From assembly GCF_019139535.1 (NCBI RefSeq), contig NZ_CP077073.1, positions 3,376,501 to 3,440,500 on the forward strand: 64,000 bases of DNA, in the 5' to 3' direction. The notes beneath the pieces are model-generated. The model did no database searches. It worked only from the letters and a program-made list of their open reading frames with translations, and was not told the origin of the DNA. This DNA comes from Pseudomonas muyukensis (GTDB lineage: Bacteria; Pseudomonadota; Gammaproteobacteria; Pseudomonadales; Pseudomonadaceae). Of this stretch, positions 8,519 through 17,665 are shown piece after piece. Numbering within the stretch: the first letter of the stretch is position 1; every line of letters begins with the position of its first letter. The position numbers and the translations under genes were made by a program.

Positions 8519-9288
8519 AGCGTCACCTGCGCCACCAAGGGCGCGTGGTCGGACAGGTGCGACCAGGGGTACTTGGCTAAAACGCCGGCGCTACTGGCCT
8601 GGGCATTGCGCAGGTAGATGCGGTCCAGGCGCAGCAGCGGCAAACGCGCCGGGAAACTGCGCGCAGGTCGGCCGAAAGCCTCGACCAGGCGCTCGGTCAG
8701 CACGGCATTGGCCTTCAGGCGCCAGTCGTTGAAGTCGCCGGCGACGATCACCGGCGCCTCCGGCGGCAGCCTGTCGAGCAACTGCAGGAGCAATTCCACC
8801 TGGCGTTGCCGCTGTGCCTCGCGCAAACCCAGGTGCACGCAGATGGCGTGCACCTGGGTTTGCCCGGGCACCTCCAGGCGGCAATGCAGCAGGCCGCGCT
8901 GCTCGTTGCCGTGAATTGACACATCGAGGTTGTCATAGGCGCTGATGGGAAACTTCGACAACAAGGCGTTGCCGTGGTCGCCCTGGGGATAGACCGCGTT
9001 GCGCCCATAGGCGAACTGCGGCCACATGCTGTCGGCGAGAAACTCGTACTGTGGCGCCTGCGGCCAGCTCGGGTGCCGCTCGGCGTGCTGCCGGTGGCTG
9101 CCATGCACCTCCTGTAGGAACACCAGGTCGGCCCCGGTGGCGCGCACCGCCTCGCGCAGCTCGGGCAGGATGAAGCGCCGGTTGAACAGGGTGAAGCCCT
9201 TGTGCACGTTGAGCGTCAGCACGGTCAGCTGGCGTACCGCGGTGACCTTGTCGATGATGCAGCTGGGGGCCGGCAGGGTAGGGTTCAC
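8515..9288 (-). CDS. Endonuclease/exonuclease/phosphatase-family protein (YbhP-type)
   Basis: A 257-aa EEP-superfamily protein: LTLNVHKG near residue 25, FLQEVHG (metal-binding Glu), GDFNDW and the C-terminal LSDHAPLVA, all standard catalytic motifs. E. coli YbhP sits next to clsB/ybhN in the same way, which suggests a lipid or head-group phosphodiesterase role rather than DNA repair. I chose a GTG start at 9288 because GGAGG lies about 7 bp upstream and the codon overlaps the DUF72 stop as GTGA. A longer in-frame version would cover much of the DUF72 gene. Confidence 0.88.
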   Translation of the reverse strand: MNPTLPAPSCIIDKVTAVRQLTVLTLNVHKGFTLFNRRFILPELREAVRATGADLVFLQEVHGSHRQHAERHPSWPQAPQYEFLADSMWPQFAYGRNAVYPQGDHGNALLSKFPISAYDNLDVSIHGNEQRGLLHCRLEVPGQTQVHAICVHLGLREAQRQRQVELLLQLLDRLPPEAPVIVAGDFNDWRLKANAVLTERLVEAFGRPARSFPARLPLLRLDRIYLRNAQASSAGVLAKYPWSHLSDHAPLVAQVTL

Positions 9289-10202
9289 AGTCGCACCTCC
9301 GGCGCCACGCCAGGCTCGGTGACCAATTCGCCGTCCAGTCCCAGCTTGCCCAACAGGCGCCGGGCGTCGTAAGGGGCATGCACCTTCTGGTCGTTGTCGA
9401 AATAACAGTAAACGGCGCGCGACGCCCGCTTGGCCGGGGGGCGCGCAACGATCAGCCGTGCATCGTCGGGCTGGCCTCCCTGGCTCCAGGCCTGGATGCG
9501 CAAGCGCCAATGGCGCAGCGCCTTGGCGGTGTAGCCGCTGCTGTAGAGCTCGACATCGCCATGCAGGCGCATGTAGATGAAGTCGGCGGTAACGTCCTCG
9601 GCATACGGCCATTTGCCCGCGCTGTCGGCGACCACCAGCGCCACCTTGTGCTTGCGCAGCAGCTTGACGAAGGTGCTGCAGAGAAAGCTTGGGTGGCGGA
9701 TCTCCACGGCATGGCGCAGCCGAGCCTGGCCGCCGATGGCGTTGCCAGCGTTGCCCTCGAGGCGTTCAGCACAGTGTTCAGCGCAGGCGCGAGCGGCCCG
9801 CCGGTCCTTGGGCAGGCGCGCGAGGAAGTCAGCGAAGCGCTGTTCATCGAACTTCATCGACGGCGGGAACTGCCAGAGGAACGGCCCCAGCTTGTGGCCC
9901 AGCAACAGCGGCCCGGAGGCGAAGAAGTTGGCCAGCGCCTCGTCGATGTCCTTGAGCCGCCGTACATGGGTGATGTAGCGCGGCGCCTTGACGGAGAAGA
10001 CAAAGTCCTCCGGCGTCTGGTCATGCCATTGGCGATAGCGCTCGGGTGTTTGCAGCGCATAGAACGAGCCGTTGATCTCGATGCTGTTCACCGCGCGCGA
10101 GGCGAACGCCAGCTCGTCGTCCTGGCGCAGGCCCTTGGGGTAGAAGTCCTTGCGCCACGGGCCATAGCGCCAACCGGAAATACCAATGCGGATCTCGCTC
10201 AC
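9285..10202 (-). CDS. DUF72 (YecE-like) protein
   Basis: A 305-aa protein of the DUF72 family: [16 protein letters not shown] at the N-terminus, [18 protein letters not shown] at about 50, [17 protein letters not shown], and [16 protein letters not shown] near the end. The fold is a TIM barrel of unknown biochemical function. Possible starts are GTG codons at 10202 and 10214; 10202 is preferred for its GGGAG at 8-9 bp. It heads the coupled run DUF72 - YbhP - ClsB - YbhN. Confidence 0.87.
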   Translation of the reverse strand: MSEIRIGISGWRYGPWRKDFYPKGLRQDDELAFASRAVNSIEINGSFYALQTPERYRQWHDQTPEDFVFSVKAPRYITHVRRLKDIDEALANFFASGPLLLGHKLGPFLWQFPPSMKFDEQRFADFLARLPKDRRAARACAEHCAERLEGNAGNAIGGQARLRHAVEIRHPSFLCSTFVKLLRKHKVALVVADSAGKWPYAEDVTADFIYMRLHGDVELYSSGYTAKALRHWRLRIQAWSQGGQPDDARLIVARPPAKRASRAVYCYFDNDQKVHAPYDARRLLGKLGLDGELVTEPGVAPEVRL

Positions 10203-10375
10203 GGGGTCTCCCACTGCTTCGTGGACTCATCAGTAGCGACCCGGGGCAGGCAGCGAGGGTTCAGCCTTGTTGACGAGCGGGCTGGCGAGCAACCCAGCGG
10301 AACTGTCCGCAGGAACTTTGCCTGGCAAGCGTGCCTCCACCGCATGCCGGCTGCACGAAATGGAGGAGCGGCGCA

Positions 10376-10513
10376 ATGAACGACGACACCGATTGCGATG
10401 AGATCGACGAGCCACCGGACCGGCCTGCGCCAACGCCGCAGGATGAACCGGAGGTTCAGCCAAGCGACCCCGACATCGAAGGCCTGCCTGGCGAACAGCA
10501 ACAACCTGGTTGA
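10376..10513 (+). CDS. Small acidic Asp/Glu/Pro-rich protein
   Basis: A 45-aa peptide beginning MNDDTDCDEIDEPPDRP, with about one third acidic residues and many prolines, so probably disordered. A GGAG site lies 11 bp before the ATG. It is the first gene of a three-gene plus-strand run with the PF04120-type membrane protein (11 bp downstream) and the ClpP-like protease. The evidence is the ribosome-binding site, spacing and skewed composition only, so it may be a leader peptide or not expressed. Confidence 0.45.
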   Translation: MNDDTDCDEIDEPPDRPAPTPQDEPEVQPSDPDIEGLPGEQQQPG

Positions 10514-10524
10514 GGGCCTGGGCC

Positions 10525-10902
10525 ATGAAATTCGAGCGTTTTGCCCAATGGCTGGCAAAGGTCAGCGGCCGCCCGCTGACCTTCGCCAGCGCCCTGCTGC
10601 TGATCATCACCTGGGCCGTCAGCGGCCCGCTGTTCGGCTTCAACGACACCTGGCAACTGGTGATCAATACCTCGACCACCATCATCACCTTCCTGATGGT
10701 GTTCCTGATCCAGAACACCCAGAACCGCGACAACGATGTGTTGCACATCAAGATCGACGAACTGCTGCGCACCACCCAGCGCGCCCACAAGGCCCTGCTG
10801 GACCTTGAAGACATGGACCCGGCCGAGCTGCATGCCCTGCGCAAGCACTACCAGCAGATGGGCGAGCACGAGGCCCCGGACCCAAGCGATAACCCCGACT
10901 GA
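10525..10902 (+). CDS. Low-affinity iron permease-family (PF04120-type) membrane protein
   Basis: A 125-aa protein with two membrane helices (about residues 18-36 and 45-63) followed by a charged cytoplasmic tail. The second helix runs into FLIQNTQNRDNDVLHIKIDEL, the hallmark of the family named after yeast low-affinity Fe permease. Bacterial members are short and their transport role is unproven. I chose the ATG at 10525; a TTG at 10510 is possible. It lies in a run with the ClpP-like protein 14 bp downstream. Confidence 0.85.
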   Translation: MKFERFAQWLAKVSGRPLTFASALLLIITWAVSGPLFGFNDTWQLVINTSTTIITFLMVFLIQNTQNRDNDVLHIKIDELLRTTQRAHKALLDLEDMDPAELHALRKHYQQMGEHEAPDPSDNPD

Positions 10903-10916
10903 CCTGGGAGGACGGC

Positions 10917-11468
10917 ATGGCCAGACATATCATTCATTACACCGGCCCGATCAACTCTGCCACCTGCGGCAACCTCATCAACACCTGTTCACGGGCGTTG
11001 CAGCAAGGCGCCGAGCTGCTGCAGATCAACGTCGCCACCATGGGCGGCGAGTGCAGTTATGGGTTCACCCTGTACAACTACCTGCGCTCGCTGCCGGTGC
11101 CGGTGCATACCCATAACCTGGGTACCGTCGAGTCGATGGGCAACATCCTGTTCCTGGCCGGCAGCCAGCGTACGGCCTGCGCCTGCAGCAAGTTCCTGTT
11201 CCACCCGTTCCACTGGACCCTGCACGGCTCGGTTGACCATGCGCGGATGGCCGAGTACGCCATGAGCCTGGATTACGACCTGCGGCTGTATGCGCAGATC
11301 GTCGCCGAGCGCACCGCGGGCGCCGACGAGGTGCTGGATGTCACGCGTTACCTGATGGCCTATCCGCGCATCCTCGGGCCCAAGGAAGCCCTGGCCAGCG
11401 GGATGATCCAGGCCATCGACGAAGTGCCGATCGCGGCGGATGCCTGCCAGTGGAGCGTGCATGCCTGA
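10917..11468 (+). CDS. ClpP-like serine protease (S14 family)
   Basis: A 183-aa ClpP-fold protein. The first strand reads IIHYTGPINSATCGNLI. The active-site serine is visible in GTVESMGNILFLAG (Ser73), and the histidine follows at FLFHPFHW (His96). Length and spacing match the ClpP core but the sequence is far from housekeeping ClpP, and no Clp ATPase is nearby. It probably belongs to the short stand-alone ClpP-like group. Its neighbour is a membrane protein, so a membrane-associated protease is conceivable. GGGAGG precedes the ATG. Confidence 0.85.
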   Translation: MARHIIHYTGPINSATCGNLINTCSRALQQGAELLQINVATMGGECSYGFTLYNYLRSLPVPVHTHNLGTVESMGNILFLAGSQRTACACSKFLFHPFHWTLHGSVDHARMAEYAMSLDYDLRLYAQIVAERTAGADEVLDVTRYLMAYPRILGPKEALASGMIQAIDEVPIAADACQWSVHA

Positions 11469-11552
11469 GGCGTGCGCCGCCGGGTTCGCCGGCAAGGCTG
11501 GCGACCAAGGGACGGGGCAGGGCGTAGCCGTTGCCAGCCAGGTCACTGCCGC

Positions 11553-14500
11553 TCAGTAGGGCAGCGACCCGTTCAGGGCCTCGATCGCCTCGATCAGCTC
11601 GTCATAGCCCACCGGTTTGTTCAGGTGCCGATCGAAGCCCGATTGCCGCGACTTGTACTGGTCGGCGCTGGCGCCATAGCCGGTCAGGGCAATGGCCGGG
11701 GTATAGCGTAAGTGCTCCAGCGCGCGCAGCGCCTTGATCAGGGCATGGCCGTCCATGCCTGGCATGCCGATATCGGACAGGATGATGTCGTACCGCCCGG
11801 CAACAGCCGCTTCCAGCGCCGCGTGCGGGTCGCTGTGGGCCTCGACCTCGGCGCTTTCCATTTCCAGCAGTTGCTGCATGACCTCAAGGATTTCCACCGA
11901 GTCGTCCACCAGCAACACACGTACGCCGCTCAATCGTCCCTCGGCGGCTACCAGGTCGGTGCCGGGCTGGGGCTGTTGCCCTGGGTCGCACAACGGCAGG
12001 CGCACGCTGAAGGTCGCGCCGCGGCCCAGCCCCTGGGAATAGGCGCTCACCGTGCCTCCGTGGGCCTCCACCAGTTGGCGCACCAGCGACAGGCCAATGC
12101 CCAGTCCGTCGCGGCTGTGGCTGGCGAGCTGGGGCGCGGCCTGGCTGAACAGGTCGAACACCGTTTCCAGGTTCTCGTCGGTCAGGCCGACGCCCTGGTC
12201 GATCACATCCAGTTGCGCCTGGCGGTCATGCCGGCTCAGCACCAGGCGGATCTCGCTACCGCTGGGGCTGAACTTCAGCGCGTTGTTCAACAGGTTCCAG
12301 ACGATCTGCTCCAGCCGCGTGCCGTCACCTTCGATATACACCGGCGCGCCATCGGCGGGCAGGGCCAGGCGCACGCTGCAGGCGTGCTGCTCGTTGACCA
12401 CCAGCGCGTGTATGTCCTGCAGCACCAGGCCCAGGTCGAGCTGCTGGGTCTTGAGCTTGAGCTTGCCGGTGCGGATACGCGCGACATCGAGCAGGTCATC
12501 GATGATCCGTGCCTGGCTGGCGACCGCCTCGCAGATAGTCGCCACGGCCTTGCTGGCGGCACTGGCCCCCTTGACCGCCGGGACCCGGCGCAGGATCTCG
12601 GCGTTGAGCTGGATCAGGTTCAGCGGATGCTTGAGCTCGTGGGACATGACGGCGAAGAACTCGTCCTTCATGTGGCTGCTGCTCTGGGACTCGGCCAGCT
12701 GCTTGGTCTGTTCGTCGTGCAGGCGCTTGTGCCCGGTCAGGTCACGCGCGATCTTGACGTAGCCGCGCAGGCTGCTGCCCTTCAGGCGCGACACCTCGCC
12801 GCTGCAATAAAAGCGGCTGCCGTCCTTGCGCACGTGCCAGCGTTCGTCCTGGCCACGGCCATGCAGGCGTGCGGCGCGCAGCTCGCGTTCGGGCACGCCA
12901 TCGCCGCGGTCCTGCTCGGTGAAGATCAACTGGTAGTGCTGGCCGAGCACTTCGTCCTTGCCGTAGCCGAAAATCAGCGCGGCGCCGGTATTCCAGTCGA
13001 TGATCAGGCCCTGTTCGTCGAGCAGGATGATGGCGAAATCGTGGGTGCTCTCGGCCACCAGGCGCATGCGCTCCTCGCCCTGGCGCAGGCGCTCCTCGGC
13101 GGCACGGCTCTTGCTGATGTCGATGAAGGTCAGCACGGTGCCGTCGACATTGCGCTCGCTGGCCCGATACGGCAGCAGGCGGGCCAGGTACCAATGCTGG
13201 TTGTGGCCGAGCACCTCGCGCTCTATGGTGGTTTCGCGCTCGACCACGGCCCGTGCGTCATCGGCCAGGCCTGGATAATCGAGCCGGTGGGTGATGTCGA
13301 GCAGCGAGCGACCGGTATCGACCGGCAGCATGCTGAAGATGTCGGTGGCACGCGGGGTGAACCAGCGGATATGCAGGTTGCGGTCGACGAACACGGTGGC
13401 GATGTCGGTGGAGGCGATCAGGTTGCTCAGGTAGTCGTTGACCTTGTCGGTTTCCTCGACTTTGGTCTTGAGCTCGTAGTTGACCGTCAGCAACTCCTCG
13501 TTGATCGACTGCAACTCTTCCTTGCTGGTTTCCAGCTCCTCGCTGGCCGAGCGCAGTTCGGCGTTTATCGCCTGCATCTCCTCGTTGGAGGCGGTCAGCT
13601 CCTGGCTGGAAAACTCCGACTGCTCGATGGTTTCCTGCAATTGCAGGCGGGTGCGGTGCAGCTCGCGCTCCAGGTTGCCCAGCAAGGTGCCCTCGGTCAG
13701 TTCGATGGCTGGGCCGACGGCCATGGGTTGGTCTGCTTCGCAGGCCTGGAACACCACCAGCAGGCATTCGCTGGCGCTGGGCTCGTCCTGGTGCGGCTGT
13801 ACCAGGATGCGCACGTCGCTGCGCTGCTCATCGAGGTTGACGCTGATCGCCCGTGACGTCACCGCCTGGCCGCTGCCCTGGGCCTGCAGCAAGGCGCTGC
13901 GCAGGGCTGGGCGCAGCGGGGCGAGCACCAGGCTGAGCAGGTTGTGGCTGAGCTCGCCGCCGGCATGCCGCAAGAACGGCCCGACGCCCTCGCTCATGTG
14001 CAGGATATTACCGTCGGCGTCGACGATCAGGCTGGGCGGCGATCGACGCGCCAAGGCGCGGTGATGAATTTCGCCGTAGGCCAGCCGGCGCCCGCCCCGG
14101 GCCCTGGCGGGCGGCTGCGCCGGCAGCGGGGCCTTGAGGCGCTCCGGATGACGGCTGCTTGGCACCTCGCGGGCACGGAAGATGCGGTTGCGTTTGTCCA
14201 CCGCCACGAACAGCTCGGCGGCCAGGTCCGTCGATTCGGAACTGCCCAGGAACAGGTGGCCGCCAGGACGCAAGGCAAAATGGAACAGGCGCAGGATGTC
14301 CCGTTGCACGTCTCGGTCCAGGTAGATCAGCAGGTTGCGGCAGACGATCAGGTCGAGCTGGGAAAACGGCGGATCGGACAACAGGTTGTGCCGGGCGAAC
14401 AGCACTTGCTCGCGAATCGCCTTGCGCACCCGGTAGTGCTGGTCTTGCTTGGCGAAGAACTGCCGCAGCCGTTGCGGTGAAACATCGGCGGCGATCGCCT

Positions 14501-15665
14501 CGGGGTACAGGCCAAGCCGACCGACCGCCACCGCGCGCTCGTCAAGGTCGGTGGCGAAGATCTGCACCTGGGCACTGCGCTGGGCCAGGGCCAGTTGCTC
14601 GGTGACCAGCATGGCCAGGCTGTAGGCTTCCTCGCCGGTGGAACTGCCGGCCGACCAGACGCGGATCTCGTCGTCGCCATGATCATTGACCAGGCCTGGC
14701 ATCACCTGACGCTGCAAGGCGTCGAACGCTTCGCGATCGCGGAAGAAGTTGGTCACCCCGATCAGCATGTCGGCCAGCAATGCCCGCGCTTCCTCAGGGT
14801 GCAGCTGCAGGAAGTCGCGGTAGCCCGCCAGGTCGGTCTGCCCGGTGACATGCAGGCGTCGTTCGAGACGGCGCAATACCGTGGCGCGCTTGTAATGGGC
14901 GAAGTCGTGGCCGGTGTTGCCGTGCAGCAGGGCGAGGATTTCCTCCAGCAGCGGGTCGCTGACGGTGGGGTCGCCTTCGCGCTCACCCAGCGCCGGCGGC
15001 AGGCTGTCGTCCTCGATGCGCGGCAGCTTGACCGCGCGCGCGGTGCGCCAGAGCGTCACCAGGCGGGTCGGCATCTCGGCCACCGGCAGCAGCAGGTCGA
15101 CCATCCCGGTGGCCAGCGCGGCCTGGGGCATGTCGGGGTACAGGGCATCCTCGGGGGTTTGCACCAAGGTCACGCCACCTTGTTCCTTGATCCGCGACAG
15201 CCCCACGGCGCCGTCGCTGCCTGTGCCTGAAAGCACCACGCAGAAGGCGTGATCCTTGTGCACATCGGCCAGGTCGCGGAAGAACAGGTCGATGGCCACA
15301 TGGTCGCCACGGCTGCGGTTGGCGGGGCTGACCCGCAGGTAGCCGTCGTTGGTCGACAGCCGGTTGGCCGGGGCGATCACGTAAACATGGTTGCGCTCGA
15401 TCGGCACCGGGTCGGTGACCTGCCGCACCGGCATCCGGGTAACCGCCTGGATGATGCGGTCGGCCTGGCTCTGATGGTCCGGGGACAGGTGCAGGACCAC
15501 CACGAAGGCCATGCCGCTGTCTGGCGCCATGTGCTGGAAGAAGGTGCGGATCGCCTCCAGGCCACCTGCCGAGGCACCGATGCCGACCACTGGAAAATCC
15601 AGATGGCTGGGGCTCAGCGCCGGATTGTGCGGCGAGGCGAGGGTGGTTTTGCTGGACGACTTCAT
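11553..15665 (-). CDS. Hybrid CheB-CheR-PAS-histidine kinase-receiver protein
   Basis: A 1370-aa cytoplasmic signalling protein. Order: CheB methylesterase at about 25-210 with its triad Ser32 (GIGASAGG), His59 and Asp151 (SGTGSDG); CheR methyltransferase at about 225-490; a PAS-like stretch; a long coiled coil (about 650-740, repeated NEEMQAINAEL / KEELQSINEEL); two PAS domains; HisKA with His1009 (MSHELKHPLN); HATPase; and a C-terminal receiver with Asp1298 (LSDIGMPGMDG). It lacks its own chemoreceptor and flagellar neighbours, so it is a stand-alone sensor probably linking methylation-type input to phosphorelay. I chose the ATG at 15665; a GTG at 15671 is also possible. Confidence 0.95.
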   Translation of the reverse strand: MKSSSKTTLASPHNPALSPSHLDFPVVGIGASAGGLEAIRTFFQHMAPDSGMAFVVVLHLSPDHQSQADRIIQAVTRMPVRQVTDPVPIERNHVYVIAPANRLSTNDGYLRVSPANRSRGDHVAIDLFFRDLADVHKDHAFCVVLSGTGSDGAVGLSRIKEQGGVTLVQTPEDALYPDMPQAALATGMVDLLLPVAEMPTRLVTLWRTARAVKLPRIEDDSLPPALGEREGDPTVSDPLLEEILALLHGNTGHDFAHYKRATVLRRLERRLHVTGQTDLAGYRDFLQLHPEEARALLADMLIGVTNFFRDREAFDALQRQVMPGLVNDHGDDEIRVWSAGSSTGEEAYSLAMLVTEQLALAQRSAQVQIFATDLDERAVAVGRLGLYPEAIAADVSPQRLRQFFAKQDQHYRVRKAIREQVLFARHNLLSDPPFSQLDLIVCRNLLIYLDRDVQRDILRLFHFALRPGGHLFLGSSESTDLAAELFVAVDKRNRIFRAREVPSSRHPERLKAPLPAQPPARARGGRRLAYGEIHHRALARRSPPSLIVDADGNILHMSEGVGPFLRHAGGELSHNLLSLVLAPLRPALRSALLQAQGSGQAVTSRAISVNLDEQRSDVRILVQPHQDEPSASECLLVVFQACEADQPMAVGPAIELTEGTLLGNLERELHRTRLQLQETIEQSEFSSQELTASNEEMQAINAELRSASEELETSKEELQSINEELLTVNYELKTKVEETDKVNDYLSNLIASTDIATVFVDRNLHIRWFTPRATDIFSMLPVDTGRSLLDITHRLDYPGLADDARAVVERETTIEREVLGHNQHWYLARLLPYRASERNVDGTVLTFIDISKSRAAEERLRQGEERMRLVAESTHDFAIILLDEQGLIIDWNTGAALIFGYGKDEVLGQHYQLIFTEQDRGDGVPERELRAARLHGRGQDERWHVRKDGSRFYCSGEVSRLKGSSLRGYVKIARDLTGHKRLHDEQTKQLAESQSSSHMKDEFFAVMSHELKHPLNLIQLNAEILRRVPAVKGASAASKAVATICEAVASQARIIDDLLDVARIRTGKLKLKTQQLDLGLVLQDIHALVVNEQHACSVRLALPADGAPVYIEGDGTRLEQIVWNLLNNALKFSPSGSEIRLVLSRHDRQAQLDVIDQGVGLTDENLETVFDLFSQAAPQLASHSRDGLGIGLSLVRQLVEAHGGTVSAYSQGLGRGATFSVRLPLCDPGQQPQPGTDLVAAEGRLSGVRVLLVDDSVEILEVMQQLLEMESAEVEAHSDPHAALEAAVAGRYDIILSDIGMPGMDGHALIKALRALEHLRYTPAIALTGYGASADQYKSRQSGFDRHLNKPVGYDELIEAIEALNGSLPY

Positions 15666-16001
15666 GGGCACGGGCCTTGTGCGAATCGGGAGATGGCCCT
15701 GCCGGGCACGGTGGGCGGATTATAGGCTGCGGATCGGTTGGCAGACGAGCGGTCATGGGCCGTTCGACGACGGCGCCACCGAGCAGCGGGGGCCAACGGA
15801 GCCTGGTGCATGGCTGTGACCCTTGGCAGCGGACAAAAGTGCGACCGTTGTTGCCCGGCGGTGGCATTTCTTGCCGTGCTGCTTGCTGCCGCTCGTCCGA
15901 ACCTTGGCGGCGCCATTGAGCAGATTCGTGCTCGGGCGGTTCGGAACCTGTGCACGGGTGATTCCGTGCCACGTCAAACCAATGGGTAAAGGAGAAACGA
16001 C
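15666..16001. other. Divergent intergenic region between hybrid kinase and KGG protein
   Basis: 336 bp that must hold both promoters. I see no convincing gene. A strong AAAGGAG ribosome-binding site lies just before the KGG-protein ATG. No repeat or hairpin stands out. Confidence 0.5.
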
Positions 16002-16211
16002 ATGGCTCGTGACCAGGACCAGGCCGGCCAACGCGGCGGCACCAAGGAAACCAACCCAGGCAACTTCGCCAACGACCGCGAGCGCGCTTCGCGCGCCGGC
16101 CACAAGGGCGGGCAGAATTCGGGGGGCAATTTCGCCAATGACCGTGCCCGGGCTTCCGAGGCAGGGCGCAAGGGCGGCCAGAACAGCCACGGCGGCGGTC
16201 GCAACCGGTGA
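16002..16211 (+). CDS. KGG-repeat stress-induced protein
   Basis: A 69-aa, Gly/Lys/Arg/Asn-rich hydrophilic protein with two copies of the KGG motif unit: GNFANDRERASRAGHKGGQN and GNFANDRARASEAGRKGGQN. The family (PF10685, related to fungal con-10 and enterobacterial YciG/GsiB-type proteins) is typical of general stress or stationary phase and is probably disordered. AAAGGAG sits 8 bp before the ATG. It stands alone between a divergent sensor and an unrelated small gene. Confidence 0.92.
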   Translation: MARDQDQAGQRGGTKETNPGNFANDRERASRAGHKGGQNSGGNFANDRARASEAGRKGGQNSHGGGRNR

Positions 16212-16348
16212 CTTGAGCGGCATACCTGCGCTGACGCCCGCCTGTGGTTGCAAGGGAGGCGTCGCCTTGTCCGACAATCTTTTGAATTTTTTCGCCAAAG
16301 CTGGATCAGTCGAAGTGTCATCCATGGAAAAGAGGAGGGCTTCGCGCA

Positions 16349-16570
16349 ATGCCTAATCCCCAGCTGTACACCATCGAGTACCAACTGCATGGCCAGCCAC
16401 GCCAGTTCATCATCCGTCTGGAGCACATGGACAATGCCGAGGCTTGGCATTGGGCCAGTTGCGACGCGGGCCTGGGGATCATTCCGAAATTCGGCCGGGA
16501 GCGGATCAGGAAAGTCAGCCGACCAATGGCGGAGCGCTATGGGATAACGGAGGTGCGTTGGCGCGAGTAG
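16349..16570 (+). CDS. Small conserved hypothetical protein (DUF6555-like)
   Basis: A 73-aa protein with the core YTIEYQLHGQPRQFIIRLEH followed by MDNAEAWHWASCDAGLG. It matches my memory of a Pseudomonas-restricted family (DUF6555), but this is recall rather than a search. It is soluble, with no signal peptide. AGAGGAGG lies upstream (about 16331-16338). Function unknown. Confidence 0.7.
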   Translation: MPNPQLYTIEYQLHGQPRQFIIRLEHMDNAEAWHWASCDAGLGIIPKFGRERIRKVSRPMAERYGITEVRWRE

Positions 16571-16643
16571 GGCTTTGCAGGTTGTTGCAGGCGGTGGCGT
16601 GGAAGCGACCAGGTGCCAGGCGCTAGCCTTGCGCCGCGCTCGA

Positions 16644-16904
16644 GATCGAGCGCCGCCCGCGCGGCGCATCGCGGATGAATCCGCTCCTACATTTGTTGCA
16701 ACGTGGCCATGCCTGTCAGGCCATGGTTGCCAGCCTTGGCGCAGGGCGCGAGAGGGATGGGGCGGCAGCAATGCCCACGCAAAAACCACGTCATGCCAAC
16801 CAGGCTAACAACCATGGCCTATCAGGCATGGCCACGTTGCAACAAATGTAGGAGCGGCCTTGCGTCGCGATGCGCCGCGCGGGCGGCGCTCGATCGACCT
16901 GGCG
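16644..16904. repeat. REP-doublet / MITE-like element, copy 1
   Basis: About 260 bp bounded by inverted ends of about 70 bp. Each end holds the GC block GAGCGCCGCCCGCGCGGCGC, a REP-like piece (TCGCGGATGAATCCGCTCC on the left, a variant ending CCGCTCC read inward from the right) and TGTTGCAACGTGGCCATG. The asymmetric core includes CCCACGCAAAAACC. A second copy in the opposite orientation lies at 30007-30262. No transposase is encoded. The rest of the 374-bp gap between the DUF6555-like gene and the response regulator shows nothing else. Confidence 0.8.
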
Positions 16905-16944
16905 CTGCCAGCCTGTCGCCGAACACCCCTGCGCCTAACGCGCC

Positions 16945-17559
16945 TCAACTCCCGGAATACTTCACCGCCGCCGCGGTACGGGTGGGCACGTTGAGGGTCT
17001 TGAGCAGCGACGAGACATGGATGCGCACGGTGAACGGCGAGATATCGAGTTCCCGGGCAATCTCCTTGTTGGTCTTGCCCTGGGCGATCAGCCGCAGTAC
17101 ATCATGCTGGCGATGGGTGAGCTGCTCCAGCTCGCTGTCGGCGGCCATCTGCGGCAGCAACCCGGAAGGGACATAGCGCACCACCACGTCACCCTCGCGA
17201 ATGGCCAGGATCGCCGCCCCGATCTCATCCGGGGTCAGGCTCTTGCCAATGAAACCATCGGCACCGGCGTCCATCACTGCGCCAACCACTTCAGGATCGT
17301 CGACCATCGAGGCGATGATCAGGGTAGTGCGCGGCAGTTGCCGGCGCAGCTCGGCGAGGCGGGCGATGCAGCTCAGCCCCGGGAAGCGCAGGTCGAGGAT
17401 CAGGGTGTCCGGGGGCGTGCCTTGGCTGGCCAGGCGCAGCACGTCCTGGAGGTTGCCGGCCTGGTCGAGCTCGGCGTCGGGCAACAGCCGGCGCACGGTG
17501 CTGGCCATGGCTTCCCTGAACAGCGGATGATCGTCCGCCACGATGATGCGGCAGGTCAC
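16945..17559 (-). CDS. LuxR/NarL-family response regulator
   Basis: A 204-aa two-domain regulator. Receiver: acidic pair ADDH at 8-11, phospho-acceptor Asp56 (LILDLRFPG), conserved Lys in FIGKSLTPDEIG. The LuxR helix-turn-helix is at about 140-195 (LTHRQHDVLRLIAQGKTNKEIA, SPFTVRIHVSSLLKTL). The likely start is GTG at 17559 with AGGGAG 9 bp upstream; an earlier GTG at 17586 is possible. It is divergent from the hybrid kinase at 17666 and is its probable partner. Confidence 0.92.
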   Translation of the reverse strand: MTCRIIVADDHPLFREAMASTVRRLLPDAELDQAGNLQDVLRLASQGTPPDTLILDLRFPGLSCIARLAELRRQLPRTTLIIASMVDDPEVVGAVMDAGADGFIGKSLTPDEIGAAILAIREGDVVVRYVPSGLLPQMAADSELEQLTHRQHDVLRLIAQGKTNKEIARELDISPFTVRIHVSSLLKTLNVPTRTAAAVKYSGS

Positions 17560-17665
17560 GTCGTGGAACTCCCTGTTAGCCGACACATGCTAATTTAGCA
17601 GTCACCTGCGCCCAATGGCTGGGCACATGCAGGAAATGACTACTGGCGCACAAGGAAGTTACCCC

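Noticed and set aside
11712..13856. A 714-codon open frame on the plus strand opposite the hybrid kinase
   Set aside because: It is the antisense shadow of a GC-rich gene. The opposite strand shows complete CheB/CheR/PAS/kinase motifs, and this frame has a low-complexity Ala/Gln/Arg-rich product without domains.
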